The position numbers were made by a program, and so were the translations under genes. From CAKSHP01 sp045636325 (GTDB lineage Bacteria; Bacillota; Clostridia; UBA1381; UMGS1253), in assembly GCA_045636325.1 (NCBI GenBank), contig JAZTXH010000014.1, positions 1 through 64,000 of the forward strand: a stretch of 64,000 bases of DNA, in the 5' to 3' direction. This document shows, in pieces, positions 1-9,354 of the stretch (position 1 is the first letter of the stretch; every line of letters begins with the position of its first letter). The notes under the pieces are model-generated. The model was not told the DNA's origin, searched no databases, and saw nothing but the letters and a program-made list of their open reading frames with translations.

Positions 1-114
1 ATCAATCAAAACTACTGGTTTACCTTTTAAAACCAAACCTGTACCAATATTAGCAGAAGTAGGTGTCTTACCTACACCGCCTTTACCGGCAGTGATTACA
101 ATAACCTCCCCCAT
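1..114 (-). CDS. minD: Septum site-determining ATPase MinD (5' part only)
   Basis: Only the first 38 codons are inside the window; the gene runs off the left edge. The N-terminus carries the deviant Walker A motif GKGGVGKT (residues 10-17), as in ParA/MinD ATPases that dimerise on the membrane and recruit MinC to block polar Z-rings. The start is the ATG at 114, with a GGAGGAAG ribosome site just upstream. It follows minC by 166 bp and has its own promoter in that gap. The residue after the Walker A Thr is Pro instead of the usual Thr; the conserved Lys and Thr are intact, so activity is probably kept. Confidence 0.93.
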   Translation of the reverse strand, partial: MGEVIVITAGKGGVGKTPTSANIGTGLVLKGKPVVLID

Positions 115-207
115 TACAACTTCCTCCTATGTATTTTTGTAAAATTTTTTAACTGTATAAATACTTGAAAAAAACACCATTTCTGACAAAAGTCATCATT
201 ATCAATA

Positions 208-236
208 ATTCTAAACACTTTACGGCATTTTTTCAA
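208..236 (-). promoter_or_regulatory. Putative sigma-A promoter of minD
   Basis: On the minus strand, TTGAAA and TAGAAT are separated by exactly 17 bp in the minC-minD gap, about 95 bp upstream of the minD start. This implies that minD can be transcribed apart from minC. Confidence 0.55.
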
Positions 237-280
237 CCATATAAATTTATTATATCACAAAAAATTTAATTAGTCTATAA

Positions 281-907
281 TTATTTTATATTTTTTGATA
301 AATAATTATCTATATAAATATTTGAGTCTTTTATATATGCCATTTCTGGAATCCAACCTGCGTTAACATCACCATCGGGTGTACGGGTAATAATATCTGC
401 AATCCTTATCTGCGCAGGAAGCATTTTCGAAGCACACACAACAGCTGTCCTGTCTCCATTACAGCCAGCATGTACAATACCTCTCAATATTCCCATAACA
501 ATAATATTGCCTACCGCAGTAAGCTCAGCTCCAGGATTGACATCACCGACAACAATAAGGTTGCCCAACGACTTTAACGCCTGTCCGCTTCTTAATGTGC
601 CATAATGAAAAACGCTCTGGTCTCTTGCACCTACTGTTTGCTCTACAAACTCCTGAAAATCTTCTGTTTCATACTCTATGCTTACTTCATTTTCAATCAT
701 ATCAATAAGTGCTTTTTCAAGTTTTACTCTGTCAGCTTCTTCTAGCGTTGCCCCTGTAAAAACGATGCGGTTGCTTCCACAATGAAAAAACTCCATCACT
801 TCACTGACCTTCTGCAGTGTCTCTTCGTAAATTGCCTCAAAGTCAGCATTACTGAATACTATCATTATTCCATCCTTAATTCCTTTTAACTTAACTGTTT
901 CTGCCAT
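281..907 (-). CDS. minC: Septum site-determining protein MinC
   Basis: This FtsZ-polymerisation inhibitor acts together with MinD at the cell poles. The 208 residues match the family. The N-terminal domain (about 1-95) is weakly conserved, and the C-terminal beta-helix domain (about 100-205) has the characteristic repeats GNLIVVGDVNPGAEL and GNIIVMGILRGIVHAG. That domain binds MinD. The gene lies 30 bp after mrdA and upstream of minD, the usual mre-min order in Firmicutes with a PBP gene inserted. An in-frame start at 907 follows a GGGGGAAA ribosome site. Confidence 0.95.
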   Translation of the reverse strand: MAETVKLKGIKDGIMIVFSNADFEAIYEETLQKVSEVMEFFHCGSNRIVFTGATLEEADRVKLEKALIDMIENEVSIEYETEDFQEFVEQTVGARDQSVFHYGTLRSGQALKSLGNLIVVGDVNPGAELTAVGNIIVMGILRGIVHAGCNGDRTAVVCASKMLPAQIRIADIITRTPDGDVNAGWIPEMAYIKDSNIYIDNYLSKNIK

Positions 908-937
908 TATATATTTCCCCCTTTATTTTCAAAGCTC

Positions 938-3037
938 TTATCTTAAAAGAGACATTGTATTTCCTGTAACATTTTTGTTTTTAACATCTTCAGGAGTCCC
1001 TTCATAACTTACATTAAAATAATAATCAAATATAGCTTTTGCTATGGGTGCAACGTCGCCTCCGCTGTTACCATGCTCAACAACTATCGCAATTGCAATT
1101 TGCGGATTGTCAAATGGTGCAAACGCAACGAATACACCATTATCAGAACCTTTTGCCACCTGTGCTGAGCCTGTTTTACCTCCAACTTTTACAGGATAAT
1201 CCTCAAAAACAGAACTTGCTGTTCCTTCCTGAGTAACATCAAGCATACCTTTCATTACTGCTTTAAGATTATCTTTGCTAATGTCAAGTTCAGAAATAAT
1301 CTCAGGTTTTGACTCAGATATTATTTCGCCTGTCAACGTTGAGCGAATCTCTTTTATAAGATGTGGTTTAAATCTCTTTCCGCCGTTTACTAATGTTGCA
1401 ACATAATTTGCCAGCTGAATAGGTGTAAACAAATTTTCAGACTGTCCTATGGCAGACTGAATCGTATCACCACCTGACCATTCTCTTCCGCCTGAATTCT
1501 TTCTTGACTCCGGACTTGCCATCGTTCCTTTGGATTCTTCGCTACTTAACTCAATACCACTGTACTGCCCAAGGCCAAACATTTCCTGATATTTATTAAG
1601 CTTTTCAATGCCTAGTAATCTTCCTGTTTCATAGTAAAAATAGTTGCACGATTGTTCAAGTGCAGATGCCACAGTACAATCACCATGAGTTTCGCCACTT
1701 CTCGTGTATATCCAGCACTTAGGCTGATAGTCTTTATAAAATTTATATATACCCTCATCTTTGATGACTGTATTTTCATTTATAATTCCTTCCTGCAGTG
1801 CAGCGATGGAAGTAAGCATTTTAAAAGTAGACCCCGGTGCATAAGCACCTCCAATTGCTCTGTTCCACATGGGATTTAGTTTATCTTCAACAAGTTCGTT
1901 GTATTTTTCATTAAAATAATTAGGATCATAAGTAGGATAAGTCGCCATAGATAAAACAGCACCACTGTTTATATCAAGCACAACAGCAGCACCGCCTGCA
2001 GCATCACCACCTGCATTTTTATATCCTTCACCATTTCTTCTTATCTGAAGAATAGTATCTTCAAGAGCATCTTCCATCACCTTTTGCATCTTTGAATCAA
2101 TGGTAAGCACAACATAATTGCCGGTTTTAGCCTCAACTCTCGCTCCCGGATTTTCTTCAAAGCCATCGGAAGTCTGAACAAACTCACTTTTACCATCTAT
2201 ACCTTTAAGATAGTTTTCGCAAACTTTTTCAATACCCTGTTTACCAATATCGTCTGAGACTTTATATCCAAGTTCCTTTTTCTCTTCATATTCTTTGTCT
2301 GATATTTTACCCGTACGTCCAAGGATATGTGCAGCAAGTGTACCATTTGGAAACTGCCTTACATATTGTGTAACAACACTTACACAAGGATATTCGCTTT
2401 CATCTTCTTTAATCACCGTTACAATCTCCATATCAACGTTTTCTGCCATAGTATATGGAGATGAAACAGAAAAATTATTAAGCACCATGTCAAATCTGAC
2501 GCCTACAATCATTCTTAAATCCTCTTTTGAGTATCCGTCATCAATATTATACCTTACTTTTAACGCCTGCATAACTTCATCTGCTGTTTCACAGTCTTCA
2601 AGTTCCCATCTTTTTTTCCATTCTTTTTCTGCTTTTTTAGCATCTTCAACAGATTCATATCTTTCGTTGAAAGTAAACTTATACGGCGGAAAACTTATAG
2701 GCAGTTCTTCACACAACTCCTGATTTTTTTCTCTTGCAAGCTTATATGTTTTAAGTATAATATCATCAAATTCTTTGTTATACAGATTCGTGCGCTGAAT
2801 CTGCAATGCATATCCGGTTTTATTGGTAACAAGCGGATTACCATACCTGTCTACTATTTCACCGCGTGGCGCAGGAATAAGCACATTTCGCACACCTTTC
2901 TTTTTTGCAAGCTCCATGTAATATTCACCGGAAACAATCTGCATACAGAACAAACGAATGCAAATAATAAGAATTATGCACAAAGAAAAAACAATATATA
3001 CAATAAATCTTTTATTATTTATCTTTCTTCTTTGCAA
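938..3037 (-). CDS. mrdA: Penicillin-binding protein 2 (elongasome transpeptidase)
   Basis: Class B PBP that cross-links lateral-wall peptidoglycan with RodA and MreBCD. A single N-terminal membrane helix (about residues 12-35) is followed by a dimerisation domain and a C-terminal transpeptidase. The transpeptidase shows the SxxK box in APGSTFKML, an SxN box in SCNYF and the KTG box in GGKTGSAQ. The length (about 700 aa) fits. I prefer the TTG at 3037, which has a GGCGGTGA ribosome site 4-5 nt upstream; an in-frame TTG at 3052 has no good site. The gene starts 22 bp after mreD and lies between mreD and minC, which supports co-expression with the cell-shape operon. Confidence 0.93.
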   Translation of the reverse strand: MQRRKINNKRFIVYIVFSLCIILIICIRLFCMQIVSGEYYMELAKKKGVRNVLIPAPRGEIVDRYGNPLVTNKTGYALQIQRTNLYNKEFDDIILKTYKLAREKNQELCEELPISFPPYKFTFNERYESVEDAKKAEKEWKKRWELEDCETADEVMQALKVRYNIDDGYSKEDLRMIVGVRFDMVLNNFSVSSPYTMAENVDMEIVTVIKEDESEYPCVSVVTQYVRQFPNGTLAAHILGRTGKISDKEYEEKKELGYKVSDDIGKQGIEKVCENYLKGIDGKSEFVQTSDGFEENPGARVEAKTGNYVVLTIDSKMQKVMEDALEDTILQIRRNGEGYKNAGGDAAGGAAVVLDINSGAVLSMATYPTYDPNYFNEKYNELVEDKLNPMWNRAIGGAYAPGSTFKMLTSIAALQEGIINENTVIKDEGIYKFYKDYQPKCWIYTRSGETHGDCTVASALEQSCNYFYYETGRLLGIEKLNKYQEMFGLGQYSGIELSSEESKGTMASPESRKNSGGREWSGGDTIQSAIGQSENLFTPIQLANYVATLVNGGKRFKPHLIKEIRSTLTGEIISESKPEIISELDISKDNLKAVMKGMLDVTQEGTASSVFEDYPVKVGGKTGSAQVAKGSDNGVFVAFAPFDNPQIAIAIVVEHGNSGGDVAPIAKAIFDYYFNVSYEGTPEDVKNKNVTGNTMSLLR

Positions 3038-3059
3038 AAAATCACCGCCCAAAAATTAA

Positions 3060-3545
3060 CTATTCTAATGCCTCGCTTATACTTCGCACAGGGTAATACA
3101 ATATCATTGCAATTACAGTATTATAAATTGAAACCGGCAATATAACATACACAAGTGAAAACCAAACACCAGCATCGCGCCACAGTTCAAATCCAAATAT
3201 ATATAACAAAGCTTCGTAAATAATGCTCATTAAGAATACAAATATTACACTTACCATAAACTTGCCTCTGAAGAATCGTTTGCTTAAAACAGAGCACACT
3301 ATAGACAGATACATACACAAAAGTGCATTCATTCCCATAATGGCACCACCTGTAGTATCAAGCAAAAAGCCGGATATTACACCTAGAACCGCCGCAACAA
3401 ACCAATCATCCTCATGCAGAGAAAAGCATACAAGACATACTGCAACAGTATTAGGTACAACTCCACCTATCTTCCATGCAGCAAACAAGCTGCTTTGAAG
3501 TATATATAAAAGAATAATCATAAGCATTATTTTAACATAACGCAT
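3060..3545 (-). CDS. mreD: Rod shape-determining protein MreD
   Basis: A small integral membrane protein (161 aa) with about five hydrophobic helices, including segments near residues 5-25, 35-60 and 95-115. It bridges MreC and the elongasome in the membrane. Sequence conservation in MreD is low, so the call rests on length, topology, the GFLLDTTGG stretch typical of the family and its fixed place after mreC. It sits 13 bp from mreC and 22 bp from mrdA. Confidence 0.9.
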   Translation of the reverse strand: MRYVKIMLMIILLYILQSSLFAAWKIGGVVPNTVAVCLVCFSLHEDDWFVAAVLGVISGFLLDTTGGAIMGMNALLCMYLSIVCSVLSKRFFRGKFMVSVIFVFLMSIIYEALLYIFGFELWRDAGVWFSLVYVILPVSIYNTVIAMILYYPVRSISEALE

Positions 3546-3558
3546 TTATATCACCAAA

Positions 3559-4389
3559 TTATCTGTTTTTTAATATGAGTACTTGCTGCAAATTGTTGAA
3601 GTCCACATAAGGTTCAATCACAGCATACTGCGATACTCCAGCAGAATCCGAAACAATATCTGTAATCTTTCCAATTGGAATTCCTGGCGGATAATTCCCG
3701 CCAAGTCCCGATGTCTCAATTGCATCACCTATTATAATCTGTGCTTCTTTATTTATAAATGTCATTTTGCAAAGACCGTTATGTTCAAATTCAAAATCAC
3801 CGCCGACAATGGTTACATCTCCACTTCTAACAACTTTTGCACCCACAGAAGATGAAGAATCAATAACTGTCATAATTTTTGCCCAATTAGGACCGGTTTC
3901 GCATATTTGACCAACCAACCCTGTAGTGCATATAACAATATCTTTATTACTGATACCCGAGGTTGTTCCTTTATTTACTGTGTAGTAATTATACCAGTTA
4001 TCACTGCTCCATCCTATAATCTCAGCCGCAACAGAATCTTTATATTCTTCTTTACTTTCCTTAAGTGACAATAGTTCTCTTAATTTTTCATTTTCTTTTT
4101 TATAGTCATCAATACCTTTATATTCATGCTGAAGCGCGGCAAGTTCTTTTGCAATTTCATCATTTTTTTCATTTAGTGTTTTCATTTCAAACAAATAATT
4201 TGCAAAACCGCCCAAGCCATTACTGATTCCGCTTACCACACCTTTTACGGGAGCAAAAACCGTATTAAATATATTAGTTATAAAAAAGGAATTTTTAAAC
4301 GGTATAACAGACACGCCCATAATTATAAAAATTATAACCGTTATTATAACTGTCATGATAACCCTGCGGTGTTTTTCAAAAAATGACAT
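3559..4389 (-). CDS. mreC: Rod shape-determining protein MreC
   Basis: A bitopic scaffold of the elongasome with a short cytoplasmic N-terminus, one membrane helix (about residues 11-32), a coiled-coil (about 70-115) and a beta-barrel extracellular domain with the conserved VIGWSSDNWYNYYTVNKG and SGLGGNYPPGIPIG segments. The usual length is about 275 aa. The ATG at 4389 is preferred because an AAGGAAGTGA ribosome site is correctly spaced from it, while the in-frame GTG at 4398 lies inside that site. It lies between mreB and mreD. Confidence 0.94.
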   Translation of the reverse strand: MSFFEKHRRVIMTVIITVIIFIIMGVSVIPFKNSFFITNIFNTVFAPVKGVVSGISNGLGGFANYLFEMKTLNEKNDEIAKELAALQHEYKGIDDYKKENEKLRELLSLKESKEEYKDSVAAEIIGWSSDNWYNYYTVNKGTTSGISNKDIVICTTGLVGQICETGPNWAKIMTVIDSSSSVGAKVVRSGDVTIVGGDFEFEHNGLCKMTFINKEAQIIIGDAIETSGLGGNYPPGIPIGKITDIVSDSAGVSQYAVIEPYVDFNNLQQVLILKNR

Positions 4390-4403
4390 ATTCGTCACTT
4401 CCT

Positions 4404-5414
4404 TTATTTATTAATGAGTACCTTTTTCAATGTATCAAGTTCCTCAAGCACCTTACCCGTTCCCAAAGCCACACAGTCAAGAGGATTTTCTGCAGCTTTA
4501 ACAGGTATTCCGGTTTCTTTACTTATAAGCTCATCCAATCCGCGGATAAGTGCACCACCACCCGTCAAAGTGATTCCTCTGTCAATTATATCAGCTGAAA
4601 GTTCTGGTGGAGTTTTTTCAAGTGTATATTTTATAGCATCTATAACCTGCATAATCGGCTCTTCTAACGCTTTTCTTATTTCAACAGAGGACACATTTAT
4701 ATTTTTCGGAAGTCCTGTAAGCAAATCACGACCTCTAATATCCATTTTAAGCTCTTCACCTAAAGGAAACGCAGAACCAATAGCAAGCTTGACGGATTCT
4801 CCCGTTCTGTCACCTATCATAAGATTATATTCTCTTCTTACATGAGCAACAATTGCTGCATCAAAAGCATCGCCTGCAACTCTTGCGGATTTGCTTGTTA
4901 CTATTCCACCAAGTGAAATAACTGCAACCTCGCTTGTTCCTCCCCCAATATCAACTACCATGCACCCTGTAGGTTCTTCAACAGGTAATCCAGCACCTAT
5001 AGAAGCTGCCATAGGCTCTTCAATCAAAAACGCCTCTCTGGCACCAGCCTGTAAAGTAGCCTCTTCAACAGCTCTTTTTTCCACTTCGGTCACTCCCGAC
5101 GGAATACAAATCACAACTCTCGGTTTTGTAAGTATATTGGAACTTGAAACCATTTTTATAAAAGCACGAAGCATAGTCTGAGTAACATCATATGCTGCAA
5201 TAACACCATCCTTCATAGGTCTGATAGCAGTTATATTACCTGGTGTCCTGCCTATCATGTCCTTAGCCGCATTTCCAACCGCCAAAACCTTATCAGTATT
5301 TGTGTCTATTGCAACAACGCTTGGTTCTCTTACAACAATCCCTTTACCGCGCACATGTACAAGTGTGTTTGCCGTACCTAAATCTATGCCAATATCTTTT
5401 GCCATAAAACCCAT
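4404..5414 (-). CDS. mreB: Rod shape-determining actin homologue MreB
   Basis: A bacterial actin that forms membrane-bound filaments orienting lateral wall synthesis. The phosphate 1 loop (GIDLGTANTLV, residues 8-18), phosphate 2 (VDIGGGTSEVAVIS, about 157-170) and the adenosine motif (TGGGALIRGLD, about 285) are all present, and the 336 aa length is standard. The ATG at 5414 has an AAGGAGAA site 7 nt upstream, which gives a three-residue extension ahead of the common MAKDIG start. It follows maf by 17 bp; radC, often between them in Bacilli, is absent here. Confidence 0.97.
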   Translation of the reverse strand: MGFMAKDIGIDLGTANTLVHVRGKGIVVREPSVVAIDTNTDKVLAVGNAAKDMIGRTPGNITAIRPMKDGVIAAYDVTQTMLRAFIKMVSSSNILTKPRVVICIPSGVTEVEKRAVEEATLQAGAREAFLIEEPMAASIGAGLPVEEPTGCMVVDIGGGTSEVAVISLGGIVTSKSARVAGDAFDAAIVAHVRREYNLMIGDRTGESVKLAIGSAFPLGEELKMDIRGRDLLTGLPKNINVSSVEIRKALEEPIMQVIDAIKYTLEKTPPELSADIIDRGITLTGGGALIRGLDELISKETGIPVKAAENPLDCVALGTGKVLEELDTLKKVLINK

Positions 5415-5431
5415 GTTAAAATTCTCCTTTA

Positions 5432-6007
5432 TTAACTTAAATCACTTTCAAAATCATCTAAAACGCTTTCAAGCGTCTTCATCGGAAGACCGATAATATT
5501 ATCAAATTCACCACAGTAACTTTCCACAAATTTATTCCCCAGTCCTTGGATTGCATAAGCACCTGCTTTATCCATAGGCTCGCCCGACTTTATATACTCT
5601 CTTATCTGGTTGTTTGTAAGTTTAAAAAACTTGACATCACTTCGCTCACACTTGCTTACGGCATTACCGCTTTCTGCATCAAACACACAAACACCTGTAT
5701 AAACCTGATGTGTTTTCCCAGATAATAATTTCAACATAAGTGATGCATGCCTTTTATTTTTAGGCTTGCCTAAAACTCTCCCGTTAATACACACAACAGT
5801 ATCAGCCCCTATAACATATGCATCATAATTAATACTTTTCGCAACATCACAAGCTTTAATTAATGCCAGTTCCTTTACAAGCATTTCTCCGTCAGGTGCA
5901 CTTATATTCTCATCTGTATCAGATACCAAAATATCAAATTCATAGCCTGCCTGTGAAAGCAACTGCCTACGCCTTGGCGACTGTGATGCCAACACAATCT
6001 TTTTCAT
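5432..6007 (-). CDS. maf: Maf family nucleoside triphosphate pyrophosphatase
   Basis: Hydrolyses dTTP/UTP or modified nucleotides to monophosphates and is linked to septum formation control. The Maf signature SQSPRRRQLL (residues 8-17) and the conserved IGADTVVCING (about 66-76) and KAGAYAIQGLG (about 146-156) motifs are visible. At 191 aa it has the family length. It heads the mre-min block, as in many Firmicutes, 30 bp after the U32 peptidase gene. Confidence 0.94.
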   Translation of the reverse strand: MKKIVLASQSPRRRQLLSQAGYEFDILVSDTDENISAPDGEMLVKELALIKACDVAKSINYDAYVIGADTVVCINGRVLGKPKNKRHASLMLKLLSGKTHQVYTGVCVFDAESGNAVSKCERSDVKFFKLTNNQIREYIKSGEPMDKAGAYAIQGLGNKFVESYCGEFDNIIGLPMKTLESVLDDFESDLS

Positions 6008-6037
6008 AGTGTTTTCCTTTCAGTCTAAAACAAATTA

Positions 6038-8110
6038 TTACAGCACGCCGCGATAAAAATGACCTCGTGTGAACTTGTTCATCTGACCACATTCCGGCAC
6101 CTCAAAGTTATTACCTTTCAATGACTCAATATAGGCTTTAATGATTTTTTCACACTCTTTAATACTTTCATCCCAAAAAATCAATCTTCCAAATCCTACT
6201 CCTGTATCTTTTATATCAGAAATCTTATCAGCCATATATATTGGTTTAGAATTAAGAAGTGTATTTGTGCATGAATTTTTTTCGTTGCATACCAATTTAA
6301 ATCTTTCATTTTTTCTGTCTTTTAAGCAATACTGCTTTTTGGAATTATATTGGCATTTTCCGTAAAACGCTTTAATTACACAGTTCTTCATTATCATAAT
6401 CGGAAGCTTTCCGTATATAATAACTTCACAATCTTTTAAGTTACCCATCTTTTTTATTTCATTAATATTAAGTTCAGGTGAAATGCAAACACCTGAAAAT
6501 CCAATTTCTTTGTATGCATTCATACATAACGAATTATATACATTGAGCCTGAAATCTCCCAATGCTCCACCGGCTCCGCTTGATATATGACCACTCAAAA
6601 GTTTTTTCTCGTCACATATTGGATTTTGAGAAATGTCGTCACATTTTATATAATAAGCCTCGTTTGGTTTATTTATATCTTTATACACATGCTCCGGTAT
6701 ATAAATTCTTTCAATACCATATTTTAAAGCAACCTGAGCCTGAAGCATATTTTGTACCTGAACTGTAAGCTTCAAGCTATCACTATACTTTGCTTTTGTA
6801 TTTTTAATTTTAAAACTGCTCTGTAAGTTTCGGTCGTTTTCTGTTCTTTTTTTTTCAAGCAAGTTGCAAAACTCTCGTCTTAATTCATTAAGCTCAGAAG
6901 CACCTGCTCCCAACCCCTCATCAATATCAGCTTCAAACTCCGAAAGCTCAAAAACTGTGTTCCCAAGTCTTGAAATCTGTTTTTTTACAAACTCAGCATC
7001 TGCAGCTTTAGTTTTTGCCTCTTGACACATACCACCTCTCACTGTAACGCAATTTCCATCACAATCGGTAACTTCGATATGCAAACGGCTATCTTTTTTC
7101 ATGAAAAAGCGAACATTAATATTTACCTTTCTGAAATTAGCATTTTCGGTTAAAAATTTTTCTACAGATTTATCAAATTTTTCTTTTGCTATGTTTGACG
7201 GAGTTTTATAGCTCATCATTTCACTTCCGGTTTTACCTGTAAAATATCCGTCTGTAAATCCACTTCTGTTAAATGCATTCAACAGCTTTTTATAGTCATC
7301 ATCCGAAAACGATGTTTCTAAATCAAGATATTTTCTGTATACAGATACCACAGAAGCAACATATTCTCCACGCTTTAATCGTCCTTCTATTTTAAGTGAA
7401 TCAATGCCCGCACTTTGTATCTCATTTAAATGCTTCACAAGACACATATCCTTAGGGCTTAAAAGATAACCTCTTTTTTTTAGTTCTTTATTGTCTGCAA
7501 GCAATTCATATTCAAGTCTGCATGGCTGTGCACACCGACCGCGGTTACCACTTCTGCCGCCAAGAAGAGAACTGAAAAGGCACTGCCCTGAATAGCTCTG
7601 ACAAATCGCCCCGTGAACAAACATCTCAACTTCCATACAGGTACATTCTTTAATTCTTTTAATTTCATCAAAGGAAAGCTCCCTAGCCACAACTACTCTT
7701 GAAAATCCGATTTTCTTTAGCATCTCGGCATCTTTAACGTTATGCACTGTCATTTGTGTGGATGCGTGTAACTCAAAGTCAGCAATATTCTTTTTAATAA
7801 CAGTTGCCAATCCCAAATCCTGAACAATCAGTGCATCTACACCTGTGTTATACAAATACACCGCAAATTCAAACGCATCGTTAAATTCATCCTGCTTAAT
7901 AAGCGTATTAAGAGCTACATGTACCTTTACCCCACGCAAATGGCAATATTCAACAACCTTTTTTATTTCCTCATTTGTAAAGTTTCCTGCCGAAGCACGT
8001 GCAGAAAACATACTTCCACCTATATAAATTGCATCTGCTCCGCTTTGCACCGCTGCATATACTGACTCCATAGAGCCTGCTGGTGCAAGAAGTTCACAGC
8101 ACTTTTTCAT
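6038..8110 (-). CDS. U32 family peptidase (RlhA/YhbU-like, with DUF3656-type C-terminus)
   Basis: The N-terminal TIM-barrel-like U32 domain begins ELLAPAGSMESVYAAVQSGAD and carries the cysteine-rich signature GRCAQPCRLEYE (about residues 190-203). Members of this family in other bacteria act as 23S rRNA hydroxylases (RlhA) or collagenase-like proteins. The 690 aa length, with a long C-terminal extension containing a second Cys-rich patch (around IKAFYGKCQY), fits the longer clostridial form. The substrate cannot be read from sequence. It sits between zapA and maf, 28 bp after zapA. Confidence 0.88.
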   Translation of the reverse strand: MKKCCELLAPAGSMESVYAAVQSGADAIYIGGSMFSARASAGNFTNEEIKKVVEYCHLRGVKVHVALNTLIKQDEFNDAFEFAVYLYNTGVDALIVQDLGLATVIKKNIADFELHASTQMTVHNVKDAEMLKKIGFSRVVVARELSFDEIKRIKECTCMEVEMFVHGAICQSYSGQCLFSSLLGGRSGNRGRCAQPCRLEYELLADNKELKKRGYLLSPKDMCLVKHLNEIQSAGIDSLKIEGRLKRGEYVASVVSVYRKYLDLETSFSDDDYKKLLNAFNRSGFTDGYFTGKTGSEMMSYKTPSNIAKEKFDKSVEKFLTENANFRKVNINVRFFMKKDSRLHIEVTDCDGNCVTVRGGMCQEAKTKAADAEFVKKQISRLGNTVFELSEFEADIDEGLGAGASELNELRREFCNLLEKKRTENDRNLQSSFKIKNTKAKYSDSLKLTVQVQNMLQAQVALKYGIERIYIPEHVYKDINKPNEAYYIKCDDISQNPICDEKKLLSGHISSGAGGALGDFRLNVYNSLCMNAYKEIGFSGVCISPELNINEIKKMGNLKDCEVIIYGKLPIMIMKNCVIKAFYGKCQYNSKKQYCLKDRKNERFKLVCNEKNSCTNTLLNSKPIYMADKISDIKDTGVGFGRLIFWDESIKECEKIIKAYIESLKGNNFEVPECGQMNKFTRGHFYRGVL

Positions 8111-8137
8111 ACTTTATATTCCTTCCAAAAAAATTAC

Positions 8138-8461
8138 TCATGCATTACCTTCTGTTTGTTTAAGTTTTTCCTGTAGCTCGCTTACTTTAGCTTCAAGCTC
8201 ACTTATTTCCCTGCCATATTCCAAAATCTGTTTTCTTAAATTATCCTCGCTCATTCCCGTTTTAAAAAGCTCGTCTGCCATATTAATTGCAGTAAGAATT
8301 GAAGACATCTCTGTTCCCAAACGCGGATTCATATTGAATACTTCACTTACTTTTCTGTCAACATGAGCGCATATTTTATAAATATATTCCTCTGGTTCAT
8401 CAGCTACTATGGTATAATACTTACCTCTTATTTTCACTTCCATCCTTGTTTTTTCAGCCAT
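8138..8461 (-). CDS. zapA: Cell division protein ZapA
   Basis: A small cytoplasmic FtsZ-ring stabiliser. The 107 aa contain an N-terminal globular part (VKIRGKYYTIVADEPEEYI, about residues 9-27) and a C-terminal coiled-coil (about 70-104) rich in Glu/Lys/Leu, exactly the ZapA plan. It is placed just upstream of the U32 peptidase gene, an arrangement common in Clostridia. Confidence 0.92.
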   Translation of the reverse strand: MAEKTRMEVKIRGKYYTIVADEPEEYIYKICAHVDRKVSEVFNMNPRLGTEMSSILTAINMADELFKTGMSEDNLRKQILEYGREISELEAKVSELQEKLKQTEGNA

Positions 8462-8614
8462 AAAAAAATCTCCCCTTACATAAATTTTAAATATGCTTTA
8501 ATATCTTTGCTTGTTTATATCACACAATAAGCTCATTAAAGTCGCAATATCATCACCAAACGTTACTGTCTCATCTATATATCTTGTGCAACTGTTTTAA
8601 CCTTATATCAAGCC

Positions 8615-9166
8615 TCAATATACATTTTTCTCACTCTCCAGTATATTGTTCACCTTTAATATTCCATAAACAGTTTTTGCATCTTTAAGTTCTCCTGTCA
8701 TAACCATATTAACAGCATCTCTTAAATCATATTTTAGAACTTCTATATCTTCATCTTCATCAAAACTACACTCTCCGGCTTTAAGTCCACGCGCCATATA
8801 TATGTGTACTTTTTCTGTACAATAACCGGGAGAAACATAAATAAATCCAAGATAAGTCATTATATCTGCTGTATATCCCGTTTCCTCGCTCAATTCTCTT
8901 TCAGCTGCTAACATGTGATCTTCACAGGCTTCAAGCTTTCCTGCAGGTATTTCTATTAAAAAATCTTCAATTGCGACTCTGTATTGACGTACAAGACAAA
9001 TTTTGTTATCATCAGTAACCGCTACAATCCCAACACCGCCATTATGACAAACAATATCTCTGACAGCAGTCTTATTGTTGCATGCAATGACACTGTCTTT
9101 TCTTACTTTTAATACCTTTCCATTATAAATAATTTCCGAAGAAGTAACTATTTCTTTATTAAGCAT
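8615..9166 (-). CDS. NUDIX hydrolase, ADP-ribose pyrophosphatase type
   Basis: Likely cleaves ADP-ribose or a related nucleotide sugar. The NUDIX box has the exact GX5EX7REUXEEXGU spacing, beginning GKLEACEDHM and ending RELSEETGY (about residues 82-104). A proline-like turn and Tyr-rich segment after it (YVSPGYCTEKVHIY) fit the ADP-ribose group. I place the start at ATG 9166, which has AGGAG 7 nt upstream; an in-frame ATG 16 codons earlier lies in the promoter. A 150-bp gap separates it from zapA, so it is probably its own unit. Confidence 0.9.
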   Translation of the reverse strand: MLNKEIVTSSEIIYNGKVLKVRKDSVIACNNKTAVRDIVCHNGGVGIVAVTDDNKICLVRQYRVAIEDFLIEIPAGKLEACEDHMLAAERELSEETGYTADIMTYLGFIYVSPGYCTEKVHIYMARGLKAGECSFDEDEDIEVLKYDLRDAVNMVMTGELKDAKTVYGILKVNNILESEKNVY

Positions 9167-9200
9167 AATCAAACTCCTATCATATCCGACACACAGGATA

Positions 9201-9249
9201 ATTATACAATCCAAGCCATAATATCATATAATATATATTATATGATATT
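9201..9249 (-). promoter_or_regulatory. NUDIX promoter region with a perfect 30-bp A/T palindrome
   Basis: A TATAAT -10 box lies at 9201-9206 on the minus strand. The expected -35 position falls in a perfect 30-bp palindrome (9220-9249) made of A/T with only one G and one C per arm. It could be an operator or a cruciform; the plus strand also has a T-run after it, but no plus-strand gene is near to terminate. Confidence 0.45.
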
Positions 9250-9310
9250 TTTTGTTTTTTTTCAAGTGTTAATCGAAAAAATATGTAAACTATTTTTAAA
9301 CAAAAAAATA

Positions 9311-9347
9311 AGACGGCAGAACGTGTAAACTTCACGCTCCGTCGTCT
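9311..9347 (-). terminator. Rho-independent terminator after the sigE-sigG transcript
   Basis: Read on the minus strand, AGACGAC pairs with GCCGTCT (one G-U), with an inner CGTG/CACG stem, followed by TTATTTTTTT. It closes the spoIIGA-sigE-sigG-small ORF unit. Confidence 0.75.
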
Positions 9348-9354
9348 GCAATTA

